A stretch of 64,000 nucleotides of DNA from Pedobacter ginsengisoli (GTDB lineage: Bacteria; Bacteroidota; Bacteroidia; Sphingobacteriales; Sphingobacteriaceae), in NCBI RefSeq assembly GCF_002736205.1, contig NZ_CP024091.1, positions 124,001 through 188,000 on the forward strand. The letters are read 5' to 3'. Both the position numbers and the translations under genes were made by a program. The notes under the pieces are model-generated. The model had not been told where the DNA came from, did not search any database, and worked only from the letters and a program-made list of their open reading frames with translations. This document shows, piece after piece, positions 27,514 to 35,342 of the stretch. Numbering within the stretch: position 1 is the first letter of the stretch; each line of letters opens with the position of its first letter.

Positions 27514-28059
27514 CTATTGCCAGCCTTGCCTTTTTTTCAGCTCCGTAATATGAGCAAGGTGATGACGGCAATGCCAGTCGTACAAACCGGTATTTTCATT
27601 GATCTTTATACTTCTGCCATGTTCAGGGTGTATAAAGTCTCTTTCCAGTTCCTCTGCGCTAAGCGAATTTAATAGAAAAGTCCACCGCTCATGAAGCCCT
27701 TCCAATATCATCAAGCTAGGTTCAACCGGCAATGTTCTGCTGTCTGCAAGTTCAGCCCACCTTTCTTCGTAGTAGGCTTTAATAACCGGACTATCTTCAG
27801 TTAAAGCCCATTTAAGCCTTACCTGACTATTCATATGGCTATCTGCACAATGATGAACCACCTGTCTAATTGTCCAGCCTCCAGGCCTGTACGGAGTATC
27901 AAGTTGTGTATCTGTTAAATGAGCTACTTCTTTTCTTAAAGCTTTAGGAAATGAAGCAATAGTAGCAATATAACCATCCAACAATGCTCTGGTTATTTGA
28001 GCAGGTTTCTCAAACTTACCAATCGGATAACGTAATTTTTCTAATTCTGTAGTGGTCAT
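27514..28059 (-). CDS. YfiT/BstA-like metal-dependent DinB-fold thiol transferase
   Basis: This 181-residue protein has the four-helix DinB fold with a probable metal site of one His in RQVVHHCADSHMN (H69/H70) and two in YDWHCRHHLAHI (H163 and H167, with the family spacing of four). In Bacillus, YfiT/BstA transfers bacillithiol to electrophiles. Bacillithiol biosynthesis genes have been described in some Bacteroidetes, so a thiol-dependent detoxification role is plausible. It is the last gene of the leftward operon, 15 bp after the AlkZ-like gene. Placing detoxification and DNA-repair-like genes together suggests a response to alkylating or electrophilic stress. Confidence 0.85.
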   Translation of the reverse strand: MTTTELEKLRYPIGKFEKPAQITRALLDGYIATIASFPKALRKEVAHLTDTQLDTPYRPGGWTIRQVVHHCADSHMNSQVRLKWALTEDSPVIKAYYEERWAELADSRTLPVEPSLMILEGLHERWTFLLNSLSAEELERDFIHPEHGRSIKINENTGLYDWHCRHHLAHITELKKRQGWQ

Positions 28060-28074
28060 ATCGATTATCTAAAA

Positions 28075-29163
28075 CTATTCACTAGCACCGGTAAACTTAA
28101 CAAATCTGTTAACAGCTTTTTTTACAGCTTCCAATTTTAATTTACTTAATTCCCTAAAAAGATAAGTTTCAACTACTACTGATTTGGCCTTTACTGTTCT
28201 TTTCCATGTACCTTCAATAATGCCATCAACTATAACCATTCTATCAAACACCGGGTTTTTCTTTCTAAATTCGCTAGACAGCTTAATGGGGTTAAATATC
28301 GCAGTGCGATCTATATACCCCATTCCATACTCATCATAATCAGGCATCAGAAAACTCTTTTGAATCTTTTTAGCTGAGGCAGCATCCAATGCCATTTCTA
28401 ATGTTTCTCTTTTAAGTATGTATTCTATATCATTAAAAGTCTCTTTGGTAAATTCGTTATTATCTAGCATTGAACCGGCTTTTTTTGCATCAGTAATGGT
28501 AAGTCCAGACCATACAGAAAAATCTTTAAGCGTTGCAGGGCCTCTGCTTGCAAAATATCGTTGTGCTAATAACAGCAAGGCCTCATCCTTAACTATTGAT
28601 AAACGAGTTGGTGCCCTTTCATCAAACAGTGCATAAGTAAATTGTTTGCCTTGCCGTTTGCCGCTACACACTAAACAGTCCATTTCGGCATTCATCATTA
28701 CGTGGCCCATTTGCCTGCCATTTAAACTGATCCCATTATTTATAAGCAGGTCACTCAATGCAGTTCTGGTAAGGTGGTTACCACCGGTCAAAGCCTTTCC
28801 TATAATATCATTACACTTTTTAAAAAGCTGATTATCAAGTTCAAGCTCCCTTTCGTAATAAGTCATTGCTTTCCGAATTCTGGGCCCGGTCAATTCAATC
28901 AACCATCTAATGTCATCTGGAGCAGCAAAATGCCATGTAGGGCGCAGCAAGTGGGTTCGTAGTATCTCGCCATCATTAAAAGCTTTTTCTACATCAGCAT
29001 CAGTAACATCGCCTAACCGCAAACCAATTGCCCATTTCGACATCGCATACTCCTGTGCCTGCATGGCAACCATCCAGCTTACAATTTGCTGTGGGGTACT
29101 AAACGCTGTTCTGGCAATTTGTTGGTTAAAGAGACGGTAATTAATAATGTCAGAAACATTCAT
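28075..29163 (-). CDS. Winged-helix DNA glycosylase-like protein (AlkZ/HTH_42 family)
   Basis: This 362-residue protein belongs to the HTH_42/AlkZ superfamily, built of winged-helix modules plus a beta domain. It keeps the Q-x-Q motif in MQAQEY (Q35, Q37), used by AlkZ-type glycosylases on interstrand crosslinks or bulky alkyl adducts; the related AlkX branch has a different residue there. Other landmarks are LLRPTWHFAAPDDIRWL, SRGPATLKDFSVWSGL and LMPDYDEYGMGY. It probably excises damaged bases, but the substrate is not established. It lies 18 bp after the secreted protein gene and 15 bp before the BstA-like gene. Confidence 0.85.
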   Translation of the reverse strand: MNVSDIINYRLFNQQIARTAFSTPQQIVSWMVAMQAQEYAMSKWAIGLRLGDVTDADVEKAFNDGEILRTHLLRPTWHFAAPDDIRWLIELTGPRIRKAMTYYERELELDNQLFKKCNDIIGKALTGGNHLTRTALSDLLINNGISLNGRQMGHVMMNAEMDCLVCSGKRQGKQFTYALFDERAPTRLSIVKDEALLLLAQRYFASRGPATLKDFSVWSGLTITDAKKAGSMLDNNEFTKETFNDIEYILKRETLEMALDAASAKKIQKSFLMPDYDEYGMGYIDRTAIFNPIKLSSEFRKKNPVFDRMVIVDGIIEGTWKRTVKAKSVVVETYLFRELSKLKLEAVKKAVNRFVKFTGASE

Positions 29164-29181
29164 ATAGAGATGTGTACGATG

Positions 29182-30132
29182 TTAATTCTCGCAGGCTAAT
29201 AAGTTAGATTGACCCAGGCGCTGGCAGCCTCTGCTTGCAGGTACAGCAACTGTTCCAACAGGAAGATACTTTACTGATGCAATAGTTTTAGGAACATAAA
29301 TAACTACTTCAGTTCTGGTATAGGAATGAGGCAGGTATTTAATATAATAACCGTCAGGGTGTAAGCCCCATATTCCGCGTGGGAAATCAGTATCAGGCAC
29401 GGCATTGCCGCTAAGCATAGCCAATTGCTCAATCTGATCGTACGATGAATTTGCCTGATATAACAGCCCTCTCATTTTGTTCTCAATTTCTACAATTGTC
29501 TTTGCAGGCTCAGGCAAGTTGGCAGTTATTTTTAGCATCGCTTCGCTTGATAAATAATCCATTATGCTGCTGCTTAAAGCCGAAAGGTCATCTTTGTTAA
29601 GCAATTTTGCCGCAGCAAGCTGAAGATCGGCCGATAGTTTACTAAAATTAGTTTTCGCAATTATTGCCCACAAAAGCAATTGTACCTTGCTTTGTTCAAT
29701 TTCAGGATGCTGCTCCCAATTTGCAATAAGTGTTCTTGCAATTTTTTCTTTAGGGCCGGCAAGGGGGGCATATAAATAGCCATCGCCATTACCCGGGCCA
29801 TGAGTTCCTGCCTTTAGGCAAAAGCTTTTAAAAGTTCCGGTATAAAAGCCCGGCTTTAATGTAAATCCCTGTGCCGATGTATAGCTGGAAGTTAAATCAC
29901 AAAGTTTCTTTTTAACCGAGTCAGCGCCAAAGTTTACAGGCATCGTTTCTGTTTTGTTGCAGTCGTCAAAGTTGGTTGTTATAGGGTCACTTTGAAGTAG
30001 TTTTAATTGTTTGCTGTTCAGTAGATTACCTGCGGCGTTGTTTAACGCGTCTTTTAATTTGCCAAATTGGGCATTGGCATTAACACAATAAACCAGCAGC
30101 AGCAAGGTCAGGATTGGATAGGTCTTTTTCAT
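29182..30132 (-). CDS. Secreted protein of unknown function
   Basis: This 316-residue protein starts at the ATG of MKKTYPILTLLLLVYCVNANAQ, a clear signal peptide; a longer form from 30171 would bury it. I do not recognise the family. The mature part has FGKLKDALNNAAGNLL, a central region with four Cys, the glycine-rich stretch GTHGPGNGDGYLYAPLAGPKE, helical segments rich in Leu/Lys, and a C-terminal beta region ending with Cys (GCQRLGQSNLLACEN). It is probably periplasmic or at the surface. It lies 48 bp after the gene for the barrel-fused anti-sigma and is in the same operon, so it may be an envelope protein made or sensed by that system. Confidence 0.75.
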   Translation of the reverse strand: MKKTYPILTLLLLVYCVNANAQFGKLKDALNNAAGNLLNSKQLKLLQSDPITTNFDDCNKTETMPVNFGADSVKKKLCDLTSSYTSAQGFTLKPGFYTGTFKSFCLKAGTHGPGNGDGYLYAPLAGPKEKIARTLIANWEQHPEIEQSKVQLLLWAIIAKTNFSKLSADLQLAAAKLLNKDDLSALSSSIMDYLSSEAMLKITANLPEPAKTIVEIENKMRGLLYQANSSYDQIEQLAMLSGNAVPDTDFPRGIWGLHPDGYYIKYLPHSYTRTEVVIYVPKTIASVKYLPVGTVAVPASRGCQRLGQSNLLACEN

Positions 30133-30180
30133 AGAGATGTAGTTTAAAATAGATGGTAAATCTATTATCAAATTTAATAA

Positions 30181-31410
30181 CTATTTCTTGCCACCCAAAC
30201 TTAATTTCAGGTTCAAACCAGCAGTGTTTATTTTGATATCTTTGTCGCCATAGCCTCTTAAAGATGGCTTAAAGAAGGGCTCAAAAGTTAAGGTGCTGCT
30301 TTTTCCAATTGGCTGATTAATTCCAATAGCAAAAATGGCACTGTTGGCAAAATCGAAACCATTAAAATTGCTTTCCTCAGTTTTTCCTTTAAAATCAGAA
30401 TAACTATTTGATGTGGGATTAAAACCCGTTATAGAACTGGAATATTTTTGATTGAGGTATGTGCTTGAGTTTATGCCTGTAGAAAAATAGTATTTACCAC
30501 TTTTCCCGGGATAAAACTTAAAAGCCACAGGTATATCTATATTTAGAAAGCTCGCATTTAATTTAATACTGTTGGCCCCCAATACATAACCATTCATAAG
30601 CGCAAGATCTGCTGCGGAATTAGAGTAGCTAGATAAAGAGGAAGGCCTTGTGGTTTGGTAAGTTATCTTAGTTTCGCTAATGCCTGCACCCATAGAAAGA
30701 TATACGCTCTTGTTGATCCTAATATTCGCATTAAAACCTGCACCAGCATTTACCTTTACCGGATTGTCTGCATAATAATTTAAAAAAGTAGCAGTATAAA
30801 CATCAAACAATACATTTTTTCGGTTCGTAGCTTTTTTACCAGTTGATGCAAGCTCAAATTTGGTTTCTTTTTCACTCTCTTTTTGTAAAAATTCAAGGGT
30901 AGTAGTAGGCTTGGTGTTTTTTACAGTATCGGGTTTAGCAACAGCAACATTTGCAAGTGGGGTAATAACCTTTTTGGTAAGTTCATTGGCTGGTACTGTA
31001 TCAGTAATTTTAACAGCTACTATCTCTGTTTTTACCACATTTACAGGAAAGTTTTTCTTAGTGTTTTTTACAGAAACAGTTCTTTTTTCAAAAGAAATAA
31101 TCTCTTTTTTAGCGTTGGATTTATCTAAATTGCTCTCAGTTTTTTGAGGCGCTGCAGGCGTAGCTTTTGTAACTCTGTTTTGTTGGATAACATTTTTTAA
31201 AGCATCATTATTAAATGTGTTAAATAAGAATGTTCCAGCCACTAATAAAGAAGCCGCAATGCCCGACAACCAAAAGTACAGAGGCCTGTTACTACTTTTC
31301 ACCGGAAAATTTTTTCTAAGCTCTATCCAGCCATAATCTGCCCCTTCAGTATCAAATTCTTCGAAAACTGCCTTAATATGATTGTTCAATTTATCGTCTA
31401 ACGTGTTCAT
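30181..31410 (-). CDS. Putative dual membrane-spanning anti-sigma factor with C-terminal outer-membrane barrel
   Basis: This 409-residue protein has three parts. Residues 1-43 (MNTLDDKLNNHIKAVFEEFD) are cytoplasmic and would hold the sigma factor. One inner-membrane helix lies at 44-65. A ~134-residue Lys/Thr/Pro-rich linker (66-199) is long enough to cross the periplasm. Residues ~200-409 are alternating beta strands like a PorT/OMP_b-brl 8-10-stranded barrel (VNAGAGFNANIRI, YLSMGAGISET, FKFYPGKSGKYYFSTGI, LNLKLSLGG). Its start overlaps the sigma stop by 4 bp (ATGA). Dual membrane-spanning anti-sigma factors of this layout have been reported in Bacteroides thetaiotaomicron, linked to vesicle formation; membership here is inferred from architecture. 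Confidence 0.8.
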   Translation of the reverse strand: MNTLDDKLNNHIKAVFEEFDTEGADYGWIELRKNFPVKSSNRPLYFWLSGIAASLLVAGTFLFNTFNNDALKNVIQQNRVTKATPAAPQKTESNLDKSNAKKEIISFEKRTVSVKNTKKNFPVNVVKTEIVAVKITDTVPANELTKKVITPLANVAVAKPDTVKNTKPTTTLEFLQKESEKETKFELASTGKKATNRKNVLFDVYTATFLNYYADNPVKVNAGAGFNANIRINKSVYLSMGAGISETKITYQTTRPSSLSSYSNSAADLALMNGYVLGANSIKLNASFLNIDIPVAFKFYPGKSGKYYFSTGINSSTYLNQKYSSSITGFNPTSNSYSDFKGKTEESNFNGFDFANSAIFAIGINQPIGKSSTLTFEPFFKPSLRGYGDKDIKINTAGLNLKLSLGGKK

Positions 31411-31958
31411 ATCTTTATAAGGTCGCTTTGTATTAATTTTTGTAATGCTTGTTTCGCCCTGGTAAGGTAAGTCCTCGACGAACTTTCGGGTATACTTAGC
31501 ATCTGGCCAATTTCTTTATGCGAATAGCCATCAATTTCATACAGGTTAAAAACTATATGGTGTGTTTCCGGAAGCTGCTTCATCAGGTTCAAAATATCGG
31601 CTGCCGAGAGTTTTTCAATAGCAGAAGGATACATGGTTTGCTGATGCACCTCCGGAATTTCACTATCATAAACGTATTTCAAGTTCTTTCTTTTACTATC
31701 AAGAGCGGTATTAACCAATATTTTTCTAAACCAGGGTCTAAATTCTAAGTCGTCTTTAAAATTGTGCAAAGAGTTAAATACTTTAATAAAAGCATCATTT
31801 ACCACTACCAAAGCATCGTCTTTATTAATAAGATAGCGCATACCAATTCCCATTGCATAAGCATAGAACCGCTTGTACAACATTTCCTGGTATTTTAGGT
31901 TGCCCTTTTTACACTCCCTTATTAACTCAGCATCTGAGGCGTTATGTTCGATAAGCAT
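31407..31958 (-). CDS. RNA polymerase ECF sigma factor (partner of the barrel-fused anti-sigma)
   Basis: This 183-residue sigma factor has region 2 (YKRFYAYAMGIGMRYL, ALVVVNDAFIKVFNSLHNF, FRPWFRKILVNTALDSKR) and region 4 (LPETHHIVFNLYEIDGYSHKEIGQMLSIPESSSRTYLTRAKQAL). It is not of the FecR-linked type seen in locus 2: it lacks that tail and is co-directional with its partner. It overlaps the anti-sigma gene by 4 bp and follows the lipoprotein gene by 3 bp. It probably transcribes its own operon, including the AlkZ-like and BstA-like genes, when the outer-membrane sensor is disturbed. Confidence 0.93.
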   Translation of the reverse strand: MLIEHNASDAELIRECKKGNLKYQEMLYKRFYAYAMGIGMRYLINKDDALVVVNDAFIKVFNSLHNFKDDLEFRPWFRKILVNTALDSKRKNLKYVYDSEIPEVHQQTMYPSAIEKLSAADILNLMKQLPETHHIVFNLYEIDGYSHKEIGQMLSIPESSSRTYLTRAKQALQKLIQSDLIKI

Positions 31959-31961
31959 TTA

Positions 31962-32342
31962 TTAATTCATTCGCTTTAATCTATATTGATTTTTGTAATT
32001 TATTTCACTGGTTATCCTGTCTAGGATTAAGCTGTCGCCTTTAATCACAAACTTATAATCGCCATTCAAAACCTTGTTGCCAATATAATCCATTGTTGCT
32101 ATGTAAGCCATAGAAAACTTAATCTGTGAGTTTTCAACCGCAAATATACCAGTGCCATTTGTTGCTATATAATCGGTTCCATCAAACTTAATTTCTGCAT
32201 TAACCGAAACAAGCTGATTGGTTAGTCCTTCAATAAACTTTCCTTTATAAGTGCCGTTGAAAACTACTTTTTCATTGTTTTTTTTGCAACTCATAAATAA
32301 GCATAAGCTTAGTGTAATTGGTAGTATTTGTTTGATGGTCAT
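31962..32342 (-). CDS. Small lipoprotein, first gene of the sigma/anti-sigma operon
   Basis: This 126-residue protein has lipobox LFMSC (Cys19) after MTIKQILPITLSL. An in-frame ATG at 32372 would add ten residues in front of the signal peptide and is not used. The mature part is a short all-beta domain (FNGTYKGKFIEG, VNAEIKFDGTDYIATNGTG, KGDSLILDRIT), perhaps lipocalin-like. It is first in the operon, 3 bp before the sigma gene, so it may be a ligand or monitor of the envelope-sensing anti-sigma; this is inference. The palindromic 11-bp repeat array lies 70-90 bp upstream of its start. Confidence 0.75.
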   Translation of the reverse strand: MTIKQILPITLSLCLFMSCKKNNEKVVFNGTYKGKFIEGLTNQLVSVNAEIKFDGTDYIATNGTGIFAVENSQIKFSMAYIATMDYIGNKVLNGDYKFVIKGDSLILDRITSEINYKNQYRLKRMN

Positions 32343-32411
32343 AATAGTGGTTAATCTTCTACTATTACGCAAAGGCGAAGTGAAACGCTACAAGGGTATC
32401 TCTTTTTTTAG

Positions 32412-32664
32412 ATTTTAATTGGAAACCATTAATAAACAGTTGAGAAACTATTGAGAAACACTTGAAGTTAAAGATGTTATAGAGATGTTTAAACAATGCT
32501 TAAGATATGGTTGGAATATCCTTATACATATTCCAACCATCCTTCAACGATCTCTCAACCATCTTCCAACCATCTTCCAACCCAAGTGTTTCTCAATAGT
32601 TTCTCAACTGTTTTTCAAGTGTTTTAGATAGTTTTTAAGTGATTTTTACATGTTTTTAGTAGTT
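32412..32664. repeat. Degenerate 11-bp phased repeat array
   Basis: From 32412 to 32664 the sequence reads as about 23 consecutive 11-bp units in register. Examples are AAACAGTTGAG, AAACTATTGAG, AAACACTTGAA (32434-32466); TCAACCATCTT, CCAACCATCTT (32555-32576); and GTTTCTCAATA, GTTTCTCAACT, GTTTTTCAAGT (32588-32620). The best neighbours match at 8-10 of 11 positions and the weakest drift to about half. Units in the right half are reverse complements of units in the left half. The period is not a multiple of three and there is no ORF. It resembles no CRISPR or known insertion sequence. Confidence 0.8.
32434..32613. repeat. 180-bp imperfect palindrome with perfect 31-bp outer arms
   Basis: Bases 32434-32464 are the exact reverse complement of 32583-32613. 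A second perfect 13-bp pair (32507-32519 with 32528-32540, ATGGTTGGAATAT) has the same centre, with an 8-nt loop. The 42-bp stretches between the arms still pair at about half their positions. If transcribed it would form one long hairpin. It sits between the lipoprotein-sigma operon and the 3' end of the phospholipase C gene. Confidence 0.9.
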
Positions 32665-32688
32665 TTCGGCACTGTGTTGTGGAAAACT
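32661..32688. repeat. Small hairpin next to the repeat array
   Basis: AGTTTTC (32661-32667) pairs with GAAAACT (32682-32688) around 14 nt. It may be a worn continuation of the neighbouring palindromic structure. Confidence 0.35.
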
Positions 32689-32713
32689 GTTTAAAAGTTG
32701 CATTTAAAACCAT

Positions 32714-32784
32714 CGTCATCTCAACAATAAGAAAGTCTCTTGAGCCGGCATAACCATGAGATCTCTCTTGTTGTTGAGGTGACG
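32714..32784. repeat. REP-like extragenic palindrome
   Basis: A 22-nt arm (32714-32735, beginning CGTCATCTCAACAA) pairs with 32763-32784 (ending TTGTTGAGGTGACG), with two G-T pairs and one mismatch. TCTC/GAGA extends the stem by 4 bp past a one-base bulge. It lies 53 bp beyond the phospholipase C stop. The CGTCAyCTC...GAGrTGACG ends recall dispersed palindromes I have seen in Bacteroidetes genomes, so this may be a worn copy. It could also serve as a 3' end for the phospholipase mRNA. Confidence 0.6.
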
Positions 32785-32837
32785 AGAAGTGAATACGAAG
32801 TGTAAAGACGTATTATGAAAACCAGGTGCGAAGCGTT

Positions 32838-35267
32838 TTAAACCATATTTCCCATTAGTGGATCGGTAAAGCTTTCTTTTGAATGCTCTGCATGGCCTGC
32901 AAATTGCTGACTGTAGCCCGTATGTTTTTCTGCGGTTACCGCAAAATCATACCAGCTGTGGCTCGATTTCAGATCCAAAGGGATAAAAATCTCTTCCTGA
33001 TTTTTCTTTAAAACCGCTTTTACAGCGGCTTTTTTATAGCTGTTGTCTTTTACTGTTAAGCTAACCTGTTCGCCATTAGCTAAACGTTTAACATGGAGTA
33101 ATACATTGCCATTTACCCTGCTGCCGTCCTTTTCACTTTGGTACATTAAAGAAATAGCAATTTTAGGATCGTTGGCACCGCCTTTATATCTGCGGTAAAA
33201 ACCGTTGGCACTGTATATTTTTAAATCGTAAGCATCGTTGTTTAAAGGCCAGCTATAGTTTAGCATATCGCCTGCATCAACCGTAAAATTCCAGTTATTA
33301 TCATTAGCGTATACTATAAAACCGGCGCCCTTAGCTTTGTTTCCAAAGAATTTGTTGCCTGCAGTAAAGTCAACTTTAAACTGATTGCTAGCCTTATCAA
33401 AAGCACCATGGGCATAAAGTTCGTATGGAATTGCATTTGCAGGTTTAATACCGGGTTCCTGTTTTGGTAGGTTAGGATTGCCTTTAGGGTTTTTAATGAT
33501 ACCTGCAATAGCCAGCTGATCTAAGTTTTTGAAGTTGTTAGGTAGCTTGGCAAATTTAGCTTTATGAATGCTTTCAAGAAAAGGTAATCTTTCTACTGCT
33601 TTTGGCAAAGGAATGTTCTCGCCGTTGTAAGGTCTGAATACAGAAGTTAAGTCGCCACATAGACTTCTTCTCCATGAGCTTATATTATCTTCGTAAATCT
33701 TCTGACCTGTTTTATGACTCAGAAAATGCTCTAAAAATTGGATAGAAGAGGTGTGGTCAAATACCTGAGAGTTTACATAACCGCCACGTGACCAAGGCGA
33801 CACCACTACCATTGGCACCCTGAAGCCTAAACCAATAGAGCTTTCTCTTTCACTGTTTTTGCCTTTGTAAAGATATTCAGAGCTGTTGTCTAATGATTTT
33901 GAAACTATCCCGGTTTCCGGATTTTTTGGATCAGGAGATACAAAAGGTGGCAGGTGATCAAAATATCCGTCGTTTTCATCGTAAGTAAGAATAAAGATGG
34001 TCTTTTTCCATACTTCCGGATTTTTGGTTAAAATATCTATTGCTTCTGAAAGATACCAGGCACCATACCATGGCGCGCCCGGATGGTCAGAAAAGTTACT
34101 TGGTGCAACCAGCCATGAAACCGTTGGTAATTTACCCTTGTCAACATCCTCGCGGAATTGATGCAGCACATCTCCTTTAGGAATCTGGGCAGTTCTTTGA
34201 GTGCCATTGTCGTCATAAGTAATGGTTTCCAGGCTATGGAAATCGGGATCATTACGGTTGGTAACAAAGGCTCTTTTATGTAGGTCTTGTTGTTCCGGAG
34301 TTAATTTATCAAGAGTGTTTACTTCTAAAAACTCAATCTCTTTGGTTACAAAATCAAGCTTCTTTTTTAGTTTGTCGTCTGGTTTCTCTTTTAGCTTGGC
34401 TTCTAGTTCGGTTTTTGCTTTGCGCAGGTAAACCAGGTGCTCAGGATGTCTTTTTACATGATATTGTTTAAAAAACTCCATATCATTATCTGTAAAATTA
34501 GCCAGCCAGTCGTCTTCTTCATTTTCCAGACCAACGCCTACACTTAGCTCGTTTTGGTATATTTTCCAGTCTACATTGTGTTTAGACAGACGCTCTGGAA
34601 ATGTACTCCATGAAACTTTTTCTGATCCATCTATATATCCGTTTGAGTGGTGTGCGGTAGAGGTGGCGTTTTGTTCTTCGCGGATTTTACCTGTCCAGAA
34701 AAAGCAGCGGTTAGGGCTGGTTCCGGTTAAAATAGAACAGAAATTATGATCACACACTGTAAAAGCATCAGCAAGAGAATAGTAGAAAGGAATATCCTCA
34801 CGATTGTAGTAGCCCATGGTTAGTGGCATATCGGCATATTCTTTATTGCCAGATCTTTTGGCCTCAAGCCAGCCATCGTATCTGCCGTTGTTACGGGCAT
34901 CTACCTGGTTTTCCCACGAATGTGGAAGAGCACTCATCCAGGTTGCTTTTGTATCTTTAATATTTAATCTGAAAGGGGCATAGGTTTGGCCTTTTTTATT
35001 GCTTTGCAACCATACAGGGTATTGGTTGGGCAGGGCAATGGCTCTGGGGTCGTTAAAGCCCCTTACGCCCTTAAGTGTGCCAAAAGCATGGTCAAACGAT
35101 CTGTTTTCCTGCATTAAAAATACCACATGTTCTGCATCTAAAAAGGTACTGCCCACTTTAGGATTTATTGCCATAGCTCTTTGTATTGATGGCGGTAAAA
35201 TGCCTGCTATGCCTAGCGCACCGGTTAATAAGGTTGCTTTCTTGATAAAGTCTCTTCTGGTTTCCAT
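32838..35267 (-). CDS. Phosphocholine-type phospholipase C, Tat-exported (locus 3)
   Basis: This 809-residue protein begins METRRDFIKKATLLTGALGI, a twin-arginine leader. It belongs to the phosphoesterase family of acid phosphatase AcpA and Pseudomonas-type phospholipase C: ENRSFDHAFG (54-63) holds the metal/nucleophile region, followed by NGYIDGS, DHNFCSILTGTSPNRCFFWTG, TYDENDGYFDHLPPFVSP and RVPMVVVSPWSRGGYVNSQVFDHTS. Two DUF756-like beta domains occupy the C-terminal ~200 residues. Such enzymes release phosphocholine from phosphatidylcholine or sphingomyelin. It lies downstream of susD of locus 3, separated by a hairpin terminator, so the SusCD pair may import a product or a lipid headgroup. 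Confidence 0.93.
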   Translation of the reverse strand: METRRDFIKKATLLTGALGIAGILPPSIQRAMAINPKVGSTFLDAEHVVFLMQENRSFDHAFGTLKGVRGFNDPRAIALPNQYPVWLQSNKKGQTYAPFRLNIKDTKATWMSALPHSWENQVDARNNGRYDGWLEAKRSGNKEYADMPLTMGYYNREDIPFYYSLADAFTVCDHNFCSILTGTSPNRCFFWTGKIREEQNATSTAHHSNGYIDGSEKVSWSTFPERLSKHNVDWKIYQNELSVGVGLENEEDDWLANFTDNDMEFFKQYHVKRHPEHLVYLRKAKTELEAKLKEKPDDKLKKKLDFVTKEIEFLEVNTLDKLTPEQQDLHKRAFVTNRNDPDFHSLETITYDDNGTQRTAQIPKGDVLHQFREDVDKGKLPTVSWLVAPSNFSDHPGAPWYGAWYLSEAIDILTKNPEVWKKTIFILTYDENDGYFDHLPPFVSPDPKNPETGIVSKSLDNSSEYLYKGKNSERESSIGLGFRVPMVVVSPWSRGGYVNSQVFDHTSSIQFLEHFLSHKTGQKIYEDNISSWRRSLCGDLTSVFRPYNGENIPLPKAVERLPFLESIHKAKFAKLPNNFKNLDQLAIAGIIKNPKGNPNLPKQEPGIKPANAIPYELYAHGAFDKASNQFKVDFTAGNKFFGNKAKGAGFIVYANDNNWNFTVDAGDMLNYSWPLNNDAYDLKIYSANGFYRRYKGGANDPKIAISLMYQSEKDGSRVNGNVLLHVKRLANGEQVSLTVKDNSYKKAAVKAVLKKNQEEIFIPLDLKSSHSWYDFAVTAEKHTGYSQQFAGHAEHSKESFTDPLMGNMV

Positions 35268-35280
35268 TTAGGTGTGTTAT

Positions 35281-35318
35281 AATAAAAGGATTGGTTAGCC
35301 TAAACTAATCAATCCTTT
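35281..35318 (-). terminator. Hairpin terminator between susD and phospholipase C (locus 3)
   Basis: A 14-bp stem pairs 35285-35298 with 35305-35318 (AAAGGATTGGTTAG with CTAATCAATCCTTT, one G-T pair) around a 6-nt loop. On the minus strand it is followed by TTTTATT. It begins 24 nt after the susD stop and ends 14 nt before the phospholipase start. Confidence 0.7.
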
Positions 35319-35342
35319 GTACAAATTATAAAGAATAAGGGG

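Noticed and set aside
27500..27515. AGGTTTA-AA-TAAACCT palindrome covering both stop codons as a bidirectional terminator
   Set aside because: A 2-nt loop is too tight and no T-run follows directly; the T7 15 bp away encodes Lys codons of the BstA-like gene.
32434..32613. Invertible promoter segment flanked by 31-bp inverted repeats, as in Bacteroides phase variation
   Set aside because: The inner sequence is itself palindromic about the same centre and shows no TAnnTTTG box on either strand, so inversion would change little. No recombinase gene is nearby. It remains a less likely alternative.
32412..32664. CRISPR array
   Set aside because: Units are 11 bp, contiguous and degenerate, with no spacers of constant length, and there are no cas genes.
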